This document shows, in pieces, positions 10,169 to 18,537 of a stretch of DNA of 64,000 bases. A program made the position numbers and the translations under genes. Within the stretch, counting starts at the first letter, position 1. The number at the start of each line of letters is the position of its first letter. The stretch covers positions 1,054,001 to 1,118,000 of the forward strand of contig OW818647.1 in NCBI GenBank assembly GCA_942492855.1, given 5' to 3'. The notes beneath the pieces were generated by a model that was not told the DNA's origin, did not search any database, and worked only from the letters and a program-made list of their open reading frames with translations. This DNA is from G963677485 sp942492855 (lineage in GTDB: Bacteria > Armatimonadota > HRBIN16).

Positions 10169-11171
10169 CGCGGGCCACCACAAACCTGGCTAGGTCCACC
10201 AAGGCACGTTTGCCTTTATTGTTACGAAGCTCATCCAGGCTTTGCACCGCCTGCCTGGTGTAGTCCAGGGCACGCTGCTTAGTAAACTCAAAGCCGCCCA
10301 GCTCCGTGATCAGTGCAGACATCTGCTGAAGTACCAGCGGAGAGGAGGTATCCTCTGCCAGTATCACCATCTGTTCACGCTGAGCAGATGTGGCTTGATC
10401 CAGCGCGTAGATTAACGGCAGGGTGAACTTACCCTCCGCGAGGTCATTGCCGCATGGCTTGCCTATACGTTGAGGGTCGCCCGTGTAGTCCAACAGGTCA
10501 TCCACCATCTGGAAAGCCATCCCCAGATTAAAGCCATAACTCTGCAGTGCCGCCTGCTCCTGCTCACTGGCATCGGCTGCGATAGCACCGCACCGGCAGC
10601 AGACCTCTATCAGCATCGCGGTTTTTTTACCGATCACTTCCAGATACTGCTCTTCGGTGACGCTGGTGTCGCCCACAAGCAGAGCCTGCATCACTTCCCC
10701 CTCAGCCAGCGAGCTGCTGACATCGGCGATGGCTCGAATCAGCCGGATATCACCGACATTAGCCAACAACTGCACAGAGCGCGCGAGCAGGAAGTCGCCT
10801 GTTAGCACCGATACGCCGTTACCGTAGAGGGCATTGGCCGTTTTCCGTCCCCGGCGCATATTGGTGTTGTCCACCACGTCATCATGCACCAGCGAGGCCA
10901 TATGCAGCAGTTCTAGCGAGGCCGCGACCGGAAGCAGCGTGTCGACTTTTACCGATGCATCCACACAGCGGGCACTCAGACAGACCAATGCGGGGCGAAG
11001 CCGTTTACCGCCAGCGTTCAAAACATGGCTGTTCAGCTCTGCGATGATCGAGACTGATGAGATCACTTCGCGTTTTAAGTAGTGCTCCACCGCATCGATG
11101 TCTGGTGCAGCAGTCTCCAGCCATAACGCTTGTGACGAGGGTGATTCTTCAGGGCGTTGGTTCAGTGTCAT
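10161..11171 (-). CDS. Polyprenyl diphosphate synthase (heptaprenyl/octaprenyl type)
   Basis: 336 residues. Both aspartate-rich motifs of trans-prenyltransferases are present: LVHDDVVDNTNMRRG (about 92-106, first DDxxD with the following RRG) and MVDDLLDYTGD (about 221-231, second DDxxD). It condenses isopentenyl diphosphate units to make the side chain of a quinone. The next gene upstream is menG/ubiE, overlapping by four bases (ATGA), so the pair very likely makes menaquinone. Length and motifs fit IspB/HepT; the chain length made cannot be read with confidence. Confidence 0.93.
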   Translation of the reverse strand: MTLNQRPEESPSSQALWLETAAPDIDAVEHYLKREVISSVSIIAELNSHVLNAGGKRLRPALVCLSARCVDASVKVDTLLPVAASLELLHMASLVHDDVVDNTNMRRGRKTANALYGNGVSVLTGDFLLARSVQLLANVGDIRLIRAIADVSSSLAEGEVMQALLVGDTSVTEEQYLEVIGKKTAMLIEVCCRCGAIAADASEQEQAALQSYGFNLGMAFQMVDDLLDYTGDPQRIGKPCGNDLAEGKFTLPLIYALDQATSAQREQMVILAEDTSSPLVLQQMSALITELGGFEFTKQRALDYTRQAVQSLDELRNNKGKRALVDLARFVVARDV

Positions 11172-11947
11172 AGCTTCTTAGTCTTACTTCCGTGGTGTAT
11201 GACGACATACCCGAGTGTGAGGTCTTTCCACCGATTATTTCGCAAACCCGCATCGTGCATCAGTTGGGCTAACGCACGCCTGCCAGGAAATAGCCGTATG
11301 GAGGCGGGCAGGTAGGCGTAACCATCGCTTCCGCTGATGATCTTGCCGATCAGGGGTAACAGCTTTTCGCAATAGAGCACATGCATAATTCTGGCCAGGC
11401 GTTTGCGCGGATGGTTAAACTCCAGCACCACCAGCTTACCTTCCGGCTTCAACACCCGCACAAATTCCTCTAGCGCTTTTTCCAGCATCACGACATTGCG
11501 CAGTCCGAAGCCGATGGTGATCACATCAAAACTGGCATCGGCAAACGGCAGATGCATCGCATCACCAACTATCAGCTCATACGCAGGTTTGTTCGAGATT
11601 TTGCTTAATTTGCGCTGGGCTATTTCCAGCATTTTAGGCACGAAATCAAGGCCAATCACCAGACCGCTGCCGTCCATCCGCTTCATCGCCTCAATCATCA
11701 GGTCGCCAGTTCCAGTGGCCACATCCAGTATGGTTTGGCCAGGGCGGATATCGGCAATCGAGATAGTCTGCTGCCGCCACTTATGGTGCATGCGAAGGCT
11801 AAGTATGGAATTCAGGGTGTCATACTGCCCAGCTATGGTGCTGAACATCTTGCGCACGTAATGACCCTTCTCATCACCGACCAGGTGATAAGTAGGTTTT
11901 CTGCGTTTGGGTTGACCTCGGTTTGGGCCGTGACTGTATGTACTCAT
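11168..11947 (-). CDS. menG: Demethylmenaquinone/ubiquinone C-methyltransferase
   Basis: 259 residues, class I SAM-dependent methyltransferase of the UbiE/MenG family. Visible signatures: VRKMFSTIAGQYDTLNSILS (family motif, about 31-50), DVATGTGDLMIEA (SAM-binding motif I), GDAMHLPFADASFDVITIGF and LRNV, and KPEGKLVVLEFNHP. It catalyses the final C-methylation of the quinone ring. Paired with a polyprenyl synthase and without Ubi genes in view, MenG is the better name. The first 30 residues are a basic extension. First gene of the operon; the ribosome binding site before 11947 is weak. Confidence 0.93.
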   Translation of the reverse strand: MSTYSHGPNRGQPKRRKPTYHLVGDEKGHYVRKMFSTIAGQYDTLNSILSLRMHHKWRQQTISIADIRPGQTILDVATGTGDLMIEAMKRMDGSGLVIGLDFVPKMLEIAQRKLSKISNKPAYELIVGDAMHLPFADASFDVITIGFGLRNVVMLEKALEEFVRVLKPEGKLVVLEFNHPRKRLARIMHVLYCEKLLPLIGKIISGSDGYAYLPASIRLFPGRRALAQLMHDAGLRNNRWKDLTLGYVVIHHGSKTKKL

Positions 11948-11994
11948 GACCGAAATAAGTATACCATTCTATAAAGTGAGTGTGTTGGCATAAG

Positions 11995-12867
11995 TTAGGC
12001 GACCACCTGCAGGCTGGTGGCAGATGGCAACAGCCTTCTGAAGACAGGGCGTTCGTCTGGTGTTTGGTTGGGCTTATGCAGCGCGAGGTACCATTGTCCA
12101 TCATATGCTTGAAACACCATTCCGTGGCCGGCATCGTCATTTGCCAAAGCCGCTGGCTGCTGAACCCATGGTCCAAGCACACCCGTTGCTGAAGTAGCGA
12201 TCCCCTGAGCATACCGTCCGGCCTGGAAGCTGCTCCACAACATTCCCAGCAAACCGCCAGGCAGAGTAAACAGGAACGGACCATCGGTCACGTAGACATC
12301 GCCATGTGTTCCCATTTGGAGCGAATTAACCCAAGGGGCATCCGAAGCTTTGAACAGCGTGACAGGATCGCCTGTGGCACGGCTGAGGTCATCGCTGAGC
12401 GGAATTGCACAGATTTCGCCGTCAGTCACCTGCACCCATTCATGGCAGAACACCATGTACGGCTGGCCATTCTCCACCCACAAGGTGCCATCCAAACACT
12501 CCCAGTCGGCTGGGGTGACAGGGCCATCGCTGATGGGTTCATATGGGCCTGCTGGATGGCTGCTGCGCAGTATCTGTGTGCCGCGCCGCATGGTGGGGCT
12601 GTGCAGCGTAATAAACATATAGTAAGCGCCTTGGTACGCGTGGACTTCAGGTGCCCAGTATTCTTGCTGGCTCCAGAACGATGCGTCTGGTGTGAAAGCC
12701 GCAATGGGCTCACTCCAGCTATGTAAATCTGTGCTGCGGTAACAACAAACGGCCTCCGGCCGTTTATCCCAGCAGGTGCTGCCCAGGGTACCAAACAGGT
12801 AGTATGCATTTTCCTCTGGCACAGGCAGTACAAACGGATCACGGTAGTTAATATCGCTCAGCTTCAT
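11995..12867 (-). CDS. Glycoside hydrolase family 43-like protein
   Basis: 290 residues, five-bladed beta-propeller type. The N-terminal YRDPFVLP carries the general-base aspartate, WAPEVHAYQGAYYMF is the second blade motif and LDGTLWVENGQPYMVF contains the likely general-acid glutamate. Family members hydrolyse arabinosides, xylosides or galactosides. No signal peptide, so probably intracellular. The start at 12867 is fixed by GGAGGAC (complement 12872-12877); the open frame continues 166 codons further but that part lies antisense to the next gene and is not protein-like. Single-gene unit, divergent from the SurA-like gene. Confidence 0.85.
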   Translation of the reverse strand: MKLSDINYRDPFVLPVPEENAYYLFGTLGSTCWDKRPEAVCCYRSTDLHSWSEPIAAFTPDASFWSQQEYWAPEVHAYQGAYYMFITLHSPTMRRGTQILRSSHPAGPYEPISDGPVTPADWECLDGTLWVENGQPYMVFCHEWVQVTDGEICAIPLSDDLSRATGDPVTLFKASDAPWVNSLQMGTHGDVYVTDGPFLFTLPGGLLGMLWSSFQAGRYAQGIATSATGVLGPWVQQPAALANDDAGHGMVFQAYDGQWYLALHKPNQTPDERPVFRRLLPSATSLQVVA

Positions 12868-13015
12868 GGGAGTCCTCCGCGCATCGTGCATCATAAATAT
12901 GGTATCAGTTTCCGGCGATGATGGTTGGAATAGATATCGTGCTAAAATGTGATTTGGGTACAACTGGCCCACCAGGCACCATACGGGCATGACAAGCAGG
13001 CTACAGGAGAGATAG

Positions 13016-13996
13016 ATGATCAACATCATATTACGGATGAAAAACACACTTATTATATTATGTGCGGTGGTGCTTGGTGTAGGTATTGGGGCTGCGGTCA
13101 CAAACCGTATGATCCGTCCCATGCAGATCAACGGGATGCCGATTGGCCGTTTCGAAAGGCAGTATCCTGGCTTTTTCCGGGGGTCGATGGTCAATGCACG
13201 GCCAGGTGAGCTTCCTAGCGGGACGCTGGTGAAGACTAGCGAATACACGGTCAGTATGGCGGATATTGAGAATGTGATGCGATACGAGGCCCCGAAAGTG
13301 GCCATGTGGATCAAGAACAACATGCCGTCCGTTGTAGAGCAGTTGGCCAGTGCATTACTCATCAAGCAAGAGTTATTGAATTTCGCTCAAAAACAAGATA
13401 TCCCCAAGAATACCCCCGAAGCGACGATCTACGAAGCCTATCAGGCCGACCTCGTGCGCACGACAGATGTCACCGACGCGGACGTAGAGGCGTTCTACAA
13501 CCAGCAGACCAAACAGTACGGTGATTCGTTGCCTCCACTGGATGTCCTGCGTGACCAGATCAAACAGAAGCTGGTCGAGAACGCCATGGCAAAGATAGTC
13601 AACTTGCGTATTAACCAGCACGCCCAACGGTGCGTAGTCAACCGTAAATGGGTGGAAGACCAGTATAAAATACTGCTGTCTAGACCGGAAGTTCAGGCGG
13701 TGGAAAAGCTGCGGTATGGTGGGAAGCCGTCAGTTTTGATATTTGTCATGGATGAGCCAAAGATGTTATCAGCAGGGGATCAACAGATAAATGAGTTGAA
13801 GCCGCTGATCAATGGGAAAGCCCATGCAGGTGTGGTGCCCACGACGCCCTCGACATTCCTGACAGCGCGGTACCGTGTCGGCGGTCTTGGCTATGTGACG
13901 ATTGTGTTCAACGCGGACGGCAGTGAGGTGTTCCGTACCATAGGCCAGGTACCTACCGAGGATTTGGTGGCGATACTGAAACAAGCCGGGATGTAG
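13016..13996 (+). CDS. Membrane-anchored SurA-like chaperone domain fused to a thioredoxin-like fold
   Basis: 326 residues. Residues 10-28 form an uncleaved signal anchor. Residues about 75-215 contain a SurA_N-like helical region (VSMADIENVMRYE, a long amphipathic helical stretch, VTDADVEAFYNQQ, and LDVLRDQIKQKL) without an obvious parvulin domain. The C-terminal ~95 residues resemble a thioredoxin fold: strand PSVLIFVMDEP, then YVTIVFNADGSEVFR and a final helix TEDLVAILKQAG, but no CxxC motif. A periplasmic chaperone or holdase is a reasonable inference. AGGAGA five bases before the ATG supports the start. Monocistronic; divergent from the GH43 gene. Confidence 0.65.
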   Translation: MINIILRMKNTLIILCAVVLGVGIGAAVTNRMIRPMQINGMPIGRFERQYPGFFRGSMVNARPGELPSGTLVKTSEYTVSMADIENVMRYEAPKVAMWIKNNMPSVVEQLASALLIKQELLNFAQKQDIPKNTPEATIYEAYQADLVRTTDVTDADVEAFYNQQTKQYGDSLPPLDVLRDQIKQKLVENAMAKIVNLRINQHAQRCVVNRKWVEDQYKILLSRPEVQAVEKLRYGGKPSVLIFVMDEPKMLSAGDQQINELKPLINGKAHAGVVPTTPSTFLTARYRVGGLGYVTIVFNADGSEVFRTIGQVPTEDLVAILKQAGM

Positions 13997-14455
13997 GGCT
14001 GCAGCTTCGTCTGGCGTTGTCCGGGGTGGTTTGCCCATGTCCGGGGCGGTTTTCTCCTAACCGCGCCGGTCTTGATCCCGACTACAATCTTCATGGCTAA
14101 CCGCCAGAGCGGCGAAATAACCAACGTCCGGGGCGGTTTCTTCCCAACCGCGCCGGTGTGGCATTGAATTCGTAGGGATGACCCTTGTGGTCATCCGCAA
14201 ACCCAAGTGGTTACCGGCCTGTTACCCCGTCCTGCGGCCATTTTCTAACGGCGATTGATCACGGCGGATGGGCACATGGCCCATCCCTACGAATACCCCC
14301 CAATAGATAACCGCGCCGGTCATGACACCCAATCCCCTCCGCGTCCTCCGCGTCTCCGCGTGACACATCCCGGCGTTCCCAAAGGCCATCCGCAAAAAAA
14401 GCAGGGTGGAGTTTGTCCACCCGGCTTCGCGTATGCCGCAAATGCGTATCATACT
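13997..14455. repeat. Palindromic repeat cluster, no gene
   Basis: Contains at least three copies of the GTCCGGGGCGGTTT...AACCGCGCCGGT pair (about 14018-14160) and one more GCGCCGGTCATGA (14310). GTAGGGATGACCCTTGTGGTCATCC (14173-14197) and GATGGGCACATGGCCCATC (14267-14285) are further palindromes. A CGCGTCCTCCGCGTCTCCGCGTGA block (about 14340-14365) is low complexity. Small ORFs here are repeat-derived. Confidence 0.7.
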
Positions 14456-15217
14456 CTATCTAAGAACGTGTACCTTCACCGTTCGTCGTCCGGTACGCAT
14501 GGCTTGACTGTAGGTGTCATGCCCAAGGTCGATCCGGTTGCCCTTGATGGCTCCTCCGGTATCGGCCGCTATTGCATATCCGTAGCCCTCGATATAGAGC
14601 TTTGTTCCTAAAGGTATCACTCTGGGATCAACGGCAACTACGCCGACACCGGCGTGAATTCCCGTGGCTGTGCGTCCAGATCGGCTGCCTCCACAATGGT
14701 ATGGGGCATACCCGGTGGCTTTCATGTTCAGTACCTTGCGGGCACCGTATCCACTGCGCGACAGAGGTGTATTGCTCTGCCTTAGTGCTTTTACTCGAAC
14801 GAAGTTCGCTCGAACAGAAGCTTTACCGCTCTTTTGGCTTGAGGCCTTAAGAGCAGGTTTCGGCACAGGAGCTTTCGATACTTGAAGCTGCGCGGGCTTC
14901 GGTTGCTCTGTGCTGTGTACTGTATCCGTATTCTGCTGACTATCAGTCAGAGTATCGGTCTGAGTTGTCACCTTTACCTCGGTATTATAAACGAGGGGTG
15001 TGTTTAGGTCAGGTATGATAAGCGTATGCTCATCAAACTTAACTTGTGCCTCTCGCAGAAAATCTGCGACTGTTGAGGCCTGTGTTGTCAACGTACGCAC
15101 CGTGCCACCCTCAACCAACCGTATTTCACGGGTGGCATCGGCGGTCACATACGCGCAGACAGTGAATGTAATCGCCACTGCGGCTAACGCCACTGCGACT
15201 GCTTTCGCTTTTTGCAC
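14456..15217 (-). CDS. 3D-domain cell-wall hydrolase (YabE/YocH-like)
   Basis: 253 residues. Residues 5-25 form a signal anchor. A DUF348-type ubiquitin-like domain follows (VEGGTVRTLTTQASTVADFL, about 34-53), then a Pro/Ser/Lys-rich linker, and the C-terminal 3D domain: MKATGYAPYHCGG, TATGIHAGVGVVAVDPRVIP, then AIAADTGGAIKGNRIDLG, with the three conserved aspartates that name it (a MltA-like fold). Such proteins cleave or remodel peptidoglycan, often during resuscitation from dormancy. The GTG at 15217 has AGGAGGACAGC directly upstream and is preferred to the in-frame start at 15262. A stable hairpin sits just upstream of that site. Confidence 0.88.
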   Translation of the reverse strand: MQKAKAVAVALAAVAITFTVCAYVTADATREIRLVEGGTVRTLTTQASTVADFLREAQVKFDEHTLIIPDLNTPLVYNTEVKVTTQTDTLTDSQQNTDTVHSTEQPKPAQLQVSKAPVPKPALKASSQKSGKASVRANFVRVKALRQSNTPLSRSGYGARKVLNMKATGYAPYHCGGSRSGRTATGIHAGVGVVAVDPRVIPLGTKLYIEGYGYAIAADTGGAIKGNRIDLGHDTYSQAMRTGRRTVKVHVLR

Positions 15218-15231
15218 GCTGTCCTCCTTTT

Positions 15232-15278
15232 CGGCACCTTGGTGGCTCTGTAAACCAACCAAGGATTTGTCGGTGCCG
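15232..15278 (-). promoter_or_regulatory. Leader hairpin ahead of the 3D-domain gene
   Basis: CGGCA (15232-15236) pairs with TGCCG and CCTTGGT (15237-15243) with ACCAAGG (15258-15264), giving a bulged hairpin that ends six bases before the Shine-Dalgarno site. c-di-AMP riboswitches often precede this class of wall hydrolase, but I do not see that consensus, so it is only a candidate cis-regulatory structure. Confidence 0.4.
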
Positions 15279-15582
15279 ATTCGAACGCAAGCGAGATGAT
15301 GCTACCATATGATTTTCGGGTGAGTCAATACTGGTAATTGAAGTTGTGCTGAGGCAAAAAAATATTATGTGTCAATTTACATATTATTAGAGATCTTTTG
15401 TCATATATTATTATTCACTGTGTAATTATATATAAATATTGTTATGAATGACTTCTTCTTGCATGTCGCGTGTTCAGCACAAAACAGCCCTTTATAGCAA
15501 AAATACCTTAGATTTGATGAGATACCTTACCTCCACCATGGCAATTCGCATTACAGCTCTGCGGTATACACTAAACCCTGAG
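15279..15582. other. AT-rich intergenic DNA, no gene
   Basis: Markedly AT-rich between about 15340 and 15450 compared with the surroundings. No ORF, repeat or clear promoter pair that I can defend. It probably contains the promoter of the 3D-domain gene. Confidence 0.5.
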
Positions 15583-15657
15583 TATGGTGCCCGCTAGTAA
15601 TACTAGTGCCAGCGGGCACCATAATAAGTGGCAGTTTTTACTGGTTCAGCACTGCCA
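15583..15657. repeat. Two adjacent perfect hairpins
   Basis: TATGGTGCCCGCT (15583-15595) and its exact complement (15611-15623) form a 13-bp stem with a 15-nt loop. TGGCAGT (15629-15635) and ACTGCCA (15651-15657) form a 7-bp stem directly after. No T-run follows, so these are not clear terminators; they may be part of a structured RNA or protein-binding sites. Confidence 0.55.
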
Positions 15658-15823
15658 TATAGACAACTAAATAAGCAGATCACCAGACCGTACACGGAAT
15701 CTGTATGATGAAACGCACCTAGATGGCCGATGATATAAAAATAAGAGCCATATATGCCGAAATCGCCTGTAAACAGTAGATTTTACTGTTCAGCACAGAT
15801 CATAATAAAGACAGATCGAATGA

Positions 15824-16000
15824 AATAGGAGGTAACTGCCCTATGGACTGTTCTCGAGGTACTCTTTCGGCCTAGGGTTTTAACCCATGTGGTCATAAAC
15901 GGCGCATTCGCCGTTTAGAGCAAGTGAGCCATGAACTTTAGGCCCACTTTACGGATACCATCGATAAGGGCTTGCTGTAGTTTGGCAAGCCCTCTTTTTA
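15824..16000 (+). ncRNA. Candidate structured small RNA
   Basis: No ORF, but a run of complementary segments ends in a clean terminator. GGCCTA (about 15869-15874) can pair with TAGGCC (about 15939-15944), enclosing GGGTTTTAACCC and a strong hairpin AAACGGCG-CATT-CGCCGTTT (15897-15916). ATAGG..CCTAT forms a small 5' hairpin. A CATAAT box at 15801-15806 could be the -10, without a good -35. The size (~180 nt) and closed-stem layout recall 6S RNA, but I cannot match that family. Not a riboswitch for a visible gene: the next gene starts 727 bases later. Confidence 0.35.
15967..15999 (+). terminator. Rho-independent terminator
   Basis: AGGGCTTGC (15967-15975) pairs perfectly with GCAAGCCCT (15985-15993), followed by CTTTTT. 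There is no coding sequence in the preceding 700 bases on this strand, so it points to a non-coding transcript. Confidence 0.7.
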
Positions 16001-16726
16001 TGCATGGTTGCGGGGCGGGCATCGGACGGATGGGACGGATAGGACCGATCACGATTGGTCTGGGCTTCCGCCATGAGGGCGATTCGCGAATCGCCCCTAC
16101 ACACGGAACCTCCGCGCCGGTTTTCCAGAAGCAACGCGGTGTGGTTCCGTCCCCCTGGGAACGCCAATCGCCTGATTGGCATCTCCCTTCCCATCCGTTC
16201 CTATCCGCGTCATCCGTGTAATCCGTGGTTCAGACAATCCGGGCAAACACGGGAGCTGTGTGGCGTTCGCTAGAAGGGCGGTTCGCGAACCGCCCCTACA
16301 CGGCCCGCGTTCCGGCGCCGGCCGGAGCGAAGCGACGCCGGCCGCTATTGATCAGCCGTGCGGTGCAGGAACCCGCACTGGACGCAGTTCCCGGAGCGTA
16401 CGCTCCCGGAATGTAGTCGTGTGGGTGACTAAATCCGCGGCACAGCGGCTGATCACCAGCGATCTGCACCTTGGCGTTGGGTGCCTACAATCAGTGGCTG
16501 TTGCCGAATCGGCTTCACATGAACCTGTTTGTGCCGATCATGTTGTTCGCGTGAACATCACACCCTCATTTTATGTCTATAATATAGGTATACTCCCGCA
16601 TCATGTTAAGATGAATGCGGTGTCTTTTTTCCTAAATAGGAAAGAAGGATTCTGTATTAGGTGCGTGGAAACTGAAAGCTGTGCCATAATATAGTAGTTA
16701 TCCGATTTGCTGGAGATCTCGAAACT
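16001..16726. repeat. Intergenic palindromes and low-complexity repeats
   Basis: Includes GGCGATTCGCGAATCGCC (about 16078-16096), a CCGCGCCGGT motif (16111), CGCCAATCGCCTGATTGGC (16162-16180), the CATCCG..GTAATCCGTGGTTCAGAC block (16191-16236), GGGCGGTTCGCGAACCGCCC (16277-16296) and a G/C-rich GCGCCGGCCGGAGCGAAGCGACGCCGGCC block (about 16313-16341). Short ORFs here are built from these repeats. From 16560 on the DNA is AT-rich and probably carries the promoter of the next gene. Confidence 0.65.
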
Positions 16727-17440
16727 ATGCGAATCCTAAGTGTTTCAAAAAGGCTGGCCGCTGCGGTGGTCGTGCCTCTTATCGCAACCGCTGTGTATGC
16801 AGCCAACATCGTACCCGAAGCTCAGTTGCTCGGAACGAAGTTGATGACCCCCATTCGTAACGTGATCCTGCGACTCGGTCCGCCGAATTTCATTGGGTCC
16901 GCACCGTGTGCATCCGATGATATATATGGCGTATTAAAACAAGTGCTGGAGCAACAGGGTGCTTCTGGAACAGGCGCTGCAGGCGCATCTACCATGGGCG
17001 GTGCTACCACCATGCCCATGATGATGGGTTCTATGCCGATGTCGCCTACCACCAGTCCGTCTGCCGCAATGGCTACCGGCATGTTGGGTTCTCAGGTTGG
17101 GCCATCTCTGGGTGGAGCAATGGGTGGAGCCATGGGAGCTTCTTCAAGCTCTACGAAGGTCGACAACATGGTTGAGTACAATCAGGCGACCTTCTATTTC
17201 AATGCCGACGACATCGTTGTGCGTATCGCCTCTGTAAGGAACACTGGGAAATACCCGGCGGCCAAGACCGTACGGGGTGTAAAGCAAGGCGACATGTTCT
17301 CTAAAGTCATCAAAACATACGGTTGGCCTAAGCGCTTTGCAGCGGAAGGCCAGTATTTCCTTTTGGATTATCCGGATTATGGTGTACGGTTCGGCTTCAA
17401 GGTGAATAAAGTCATCTATATCGAGTCGGTTATACTGTAG
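16727..17440 (+). CDS. Secreted Gly/Met-rich protein with two SmpA-like half-repeats
   Basis: 237 residues, unknown family. Signal peptide at 1-25 (cleavage near VYA|AN). One G-x-K-L..V..RLGPP unit lies at about 35-54 and a second G-V-K-Q-G..VIKTYGWP unit at about 185-204, the pattern of small outer-membrane lipoprotein domains such as SmpA/BamE that use G...(6-8)...YG.P. Between them is a Met/Gly/Ser/Thr-rich low-complexity linker (about residues 75-145) with motifs like TMPMMMGSMPM. It is homologous in layout to the next gene, 27 bases downstream, and both lie immediately before dnaG. Function unknown; envelope location is a firm guess, the domain assignment is not. Confidence 0.6.
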   Translation: MRILSVSKRLAAAVVVPLIATAVYAANIVPEAQLLGTKLMTPIRNVILRLGPPNFIGSAPCASDDIYGVLKQVLEQQGASGTGAAGASTMGGATTMPMMMGSMPMSPTTSPSAAMATGMLGSQVGPSLGGAMGGAMGASSSSTKVDNMVEYNQATFYFNADDIVVRIASVRNTGKYPAAKTVRGVKQGDMFSKVIKTYGWPKRFAAEGQYFLLDYPDYGVRFGFKVNKVIYIESVIL

Positions 17441-17467
17441 CATCATTCCCAAGGAGAGTAGTCGCAC

Positions 17468-18517
17468 ATGAGTAAGTATCTTATGACCACGATGGCCGTA
17501 ATGGCACTGGCAGCAGTACAAATGGCTGCCATGGCAGTAGAAACCGGTCTGGCCGGAGTCAAGCTGGGTATCACTACTTCGCAGCAACTGGTATCAAGGT
17601 TGGGTAACCCCACCATGGTACAGGTAAATGACGGTCGGACAGGAACGGGCACCGCTGGCGCGGCTGCTGGAATGCCCAGTATGCCCGGTATGGGTGGGTC
17701 GTCCACGGCTCTACTCGGTGGCATGCAAAGCGCAGTTCAAGGGTACGCTGGCGCGTTGAACTCCGCTATGGGTGGTGGTGCACCTACCATGCCTGGTATG
17801 ACAATGGGTGGCATGACAGGTATGCCCGGTATGGGCGGAATGCCCGGTATGGGCGGCTCATCAATGCCCGGAATGGGTGGAACACAGCAGCGGGGCATGG
17901 CCGATATGCAGCAGCCAGGGGCCGAATTGCTGATGATCTACGAAACCAGCGGTCATAAAATGCGCTACGAATTCCTATTCAACCGGCTAGGCAAGCTGAA
18001 ACAGATTAGTGTATACGGCTACAAAGACCTGCGAGGGTTGAAGAACAAAGCCGCCAGTAAGACCAGCTTGGGCATCGGTCTTGGTGATCAGCTTAAGAAA
18101 GTCATCACGAAATACGGCATGCCGAACTTCGGCGAATACCGCAAGAACGCTAATCAAGTACAGAAGACCATCACATTCGTATACTTGGACAAACACCTGG
18201 CCCTGCAGTTTGTGAAGAACTCTGTAGCTGCGATCGTAGTATGTCTTGATAAACCTACGAAATACTCATTTGAATCTCCTGGGTATACCACTGGCCAAAC
18301 CGCAGTGGCTCAAGGTGGCATGAATTCCACCATGCCTGGAATGGGTACGATGGGCGGTATGCCAGGAATGGGTGGAATGACCGGCGGGTCCTCAATGCCT
18401 GGTATGATGATGCCAATGTCGCCAAGCGGCAGCGGTGGTTCTTCATCTCCTATGATGCCGCCTGGCATGGGTATGGGTGGTATGTCAATGCCTCCAATGC
18501 CAAACATGGGCCGCTAA
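17468..18517 (+). CDS. Secreted protein with MPGMGG repeats and two SmpA-like half-repeats
   Basis: 349 residues. Signal peptide at 1-23. GVKLGITTSQQLVSRLGNP (about 30-48) and SLGIGLGDQLKKVITKYGMP (about 200-219) are the two G..V..G.P units shared with the upstream paralogue. Two low-complexity tracts of repeating MPGM/GGM units occur at about 70-145 and at the C-terminus (280-349). The product could be surface-exposed; Met-rich tracts can bind Cu(I), but that is speculation. Ribosome binding site AAGGAGAG lies before the ATG. Its stop is 20 bases ahead of dnaG, so it is very probably in the dnaG transcript. Confidence 0.6.
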   Translation: MSKYLMTTMAVMALAAVQMAAMAVETGLAGVKLGITTSQQLVSRLGNPTMVQVNDGRTGTGTAGAAAGMPSMPGMGGSSTALLGGMQSAVQGYAGALNSAMGGGAPTMPGMTMGGMTGMPGMGGMPGMGGSSMPGMGGTQQRGMADMQQPGAELLMIYETSGHKMRYEFLFNRLGKLKQISVYGYKDLRGLKNKAASKTSLGIGLGDQLKKVITKYGMPNFGEYRKNANQVQKTITFVYLDKHLALQFVKNSVAAIVVCLDKPTKYSFESPGYTTGQTAVAQGGMNSTMPGMGTMGGMPGMGGMTGGSSMPGMMMPMSPSGSGGSSSPMMPPGMGMGGMSMPPMPNMGR

Positions 18518-18537
18518 CTGGAGCATGAAGGTGATGC

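Noticed and set aside
12868..13365. 166-codon N-terminal extension of the GH43 gene
   Set aside because: It is antisense to the start of the SurA-like gene, is not homologous to any GH43 N-terminus, and a clear ribosome binding site precedes the internal start at 12867.
14259..14452. Two small overlapping ORFs
   Set aside because: They are translated from the GATGGGCACATGG palindrome and low-complexity CGCGTC repeats, with no ribosome binding site.
15860..15930. Guanidine-I (ykkC) riboswitch
   Set aside because: CTAGGGTT is present but the conserved GGTCCGAGAG segment is not, and no downstream transporter or carboxylase gene follows.
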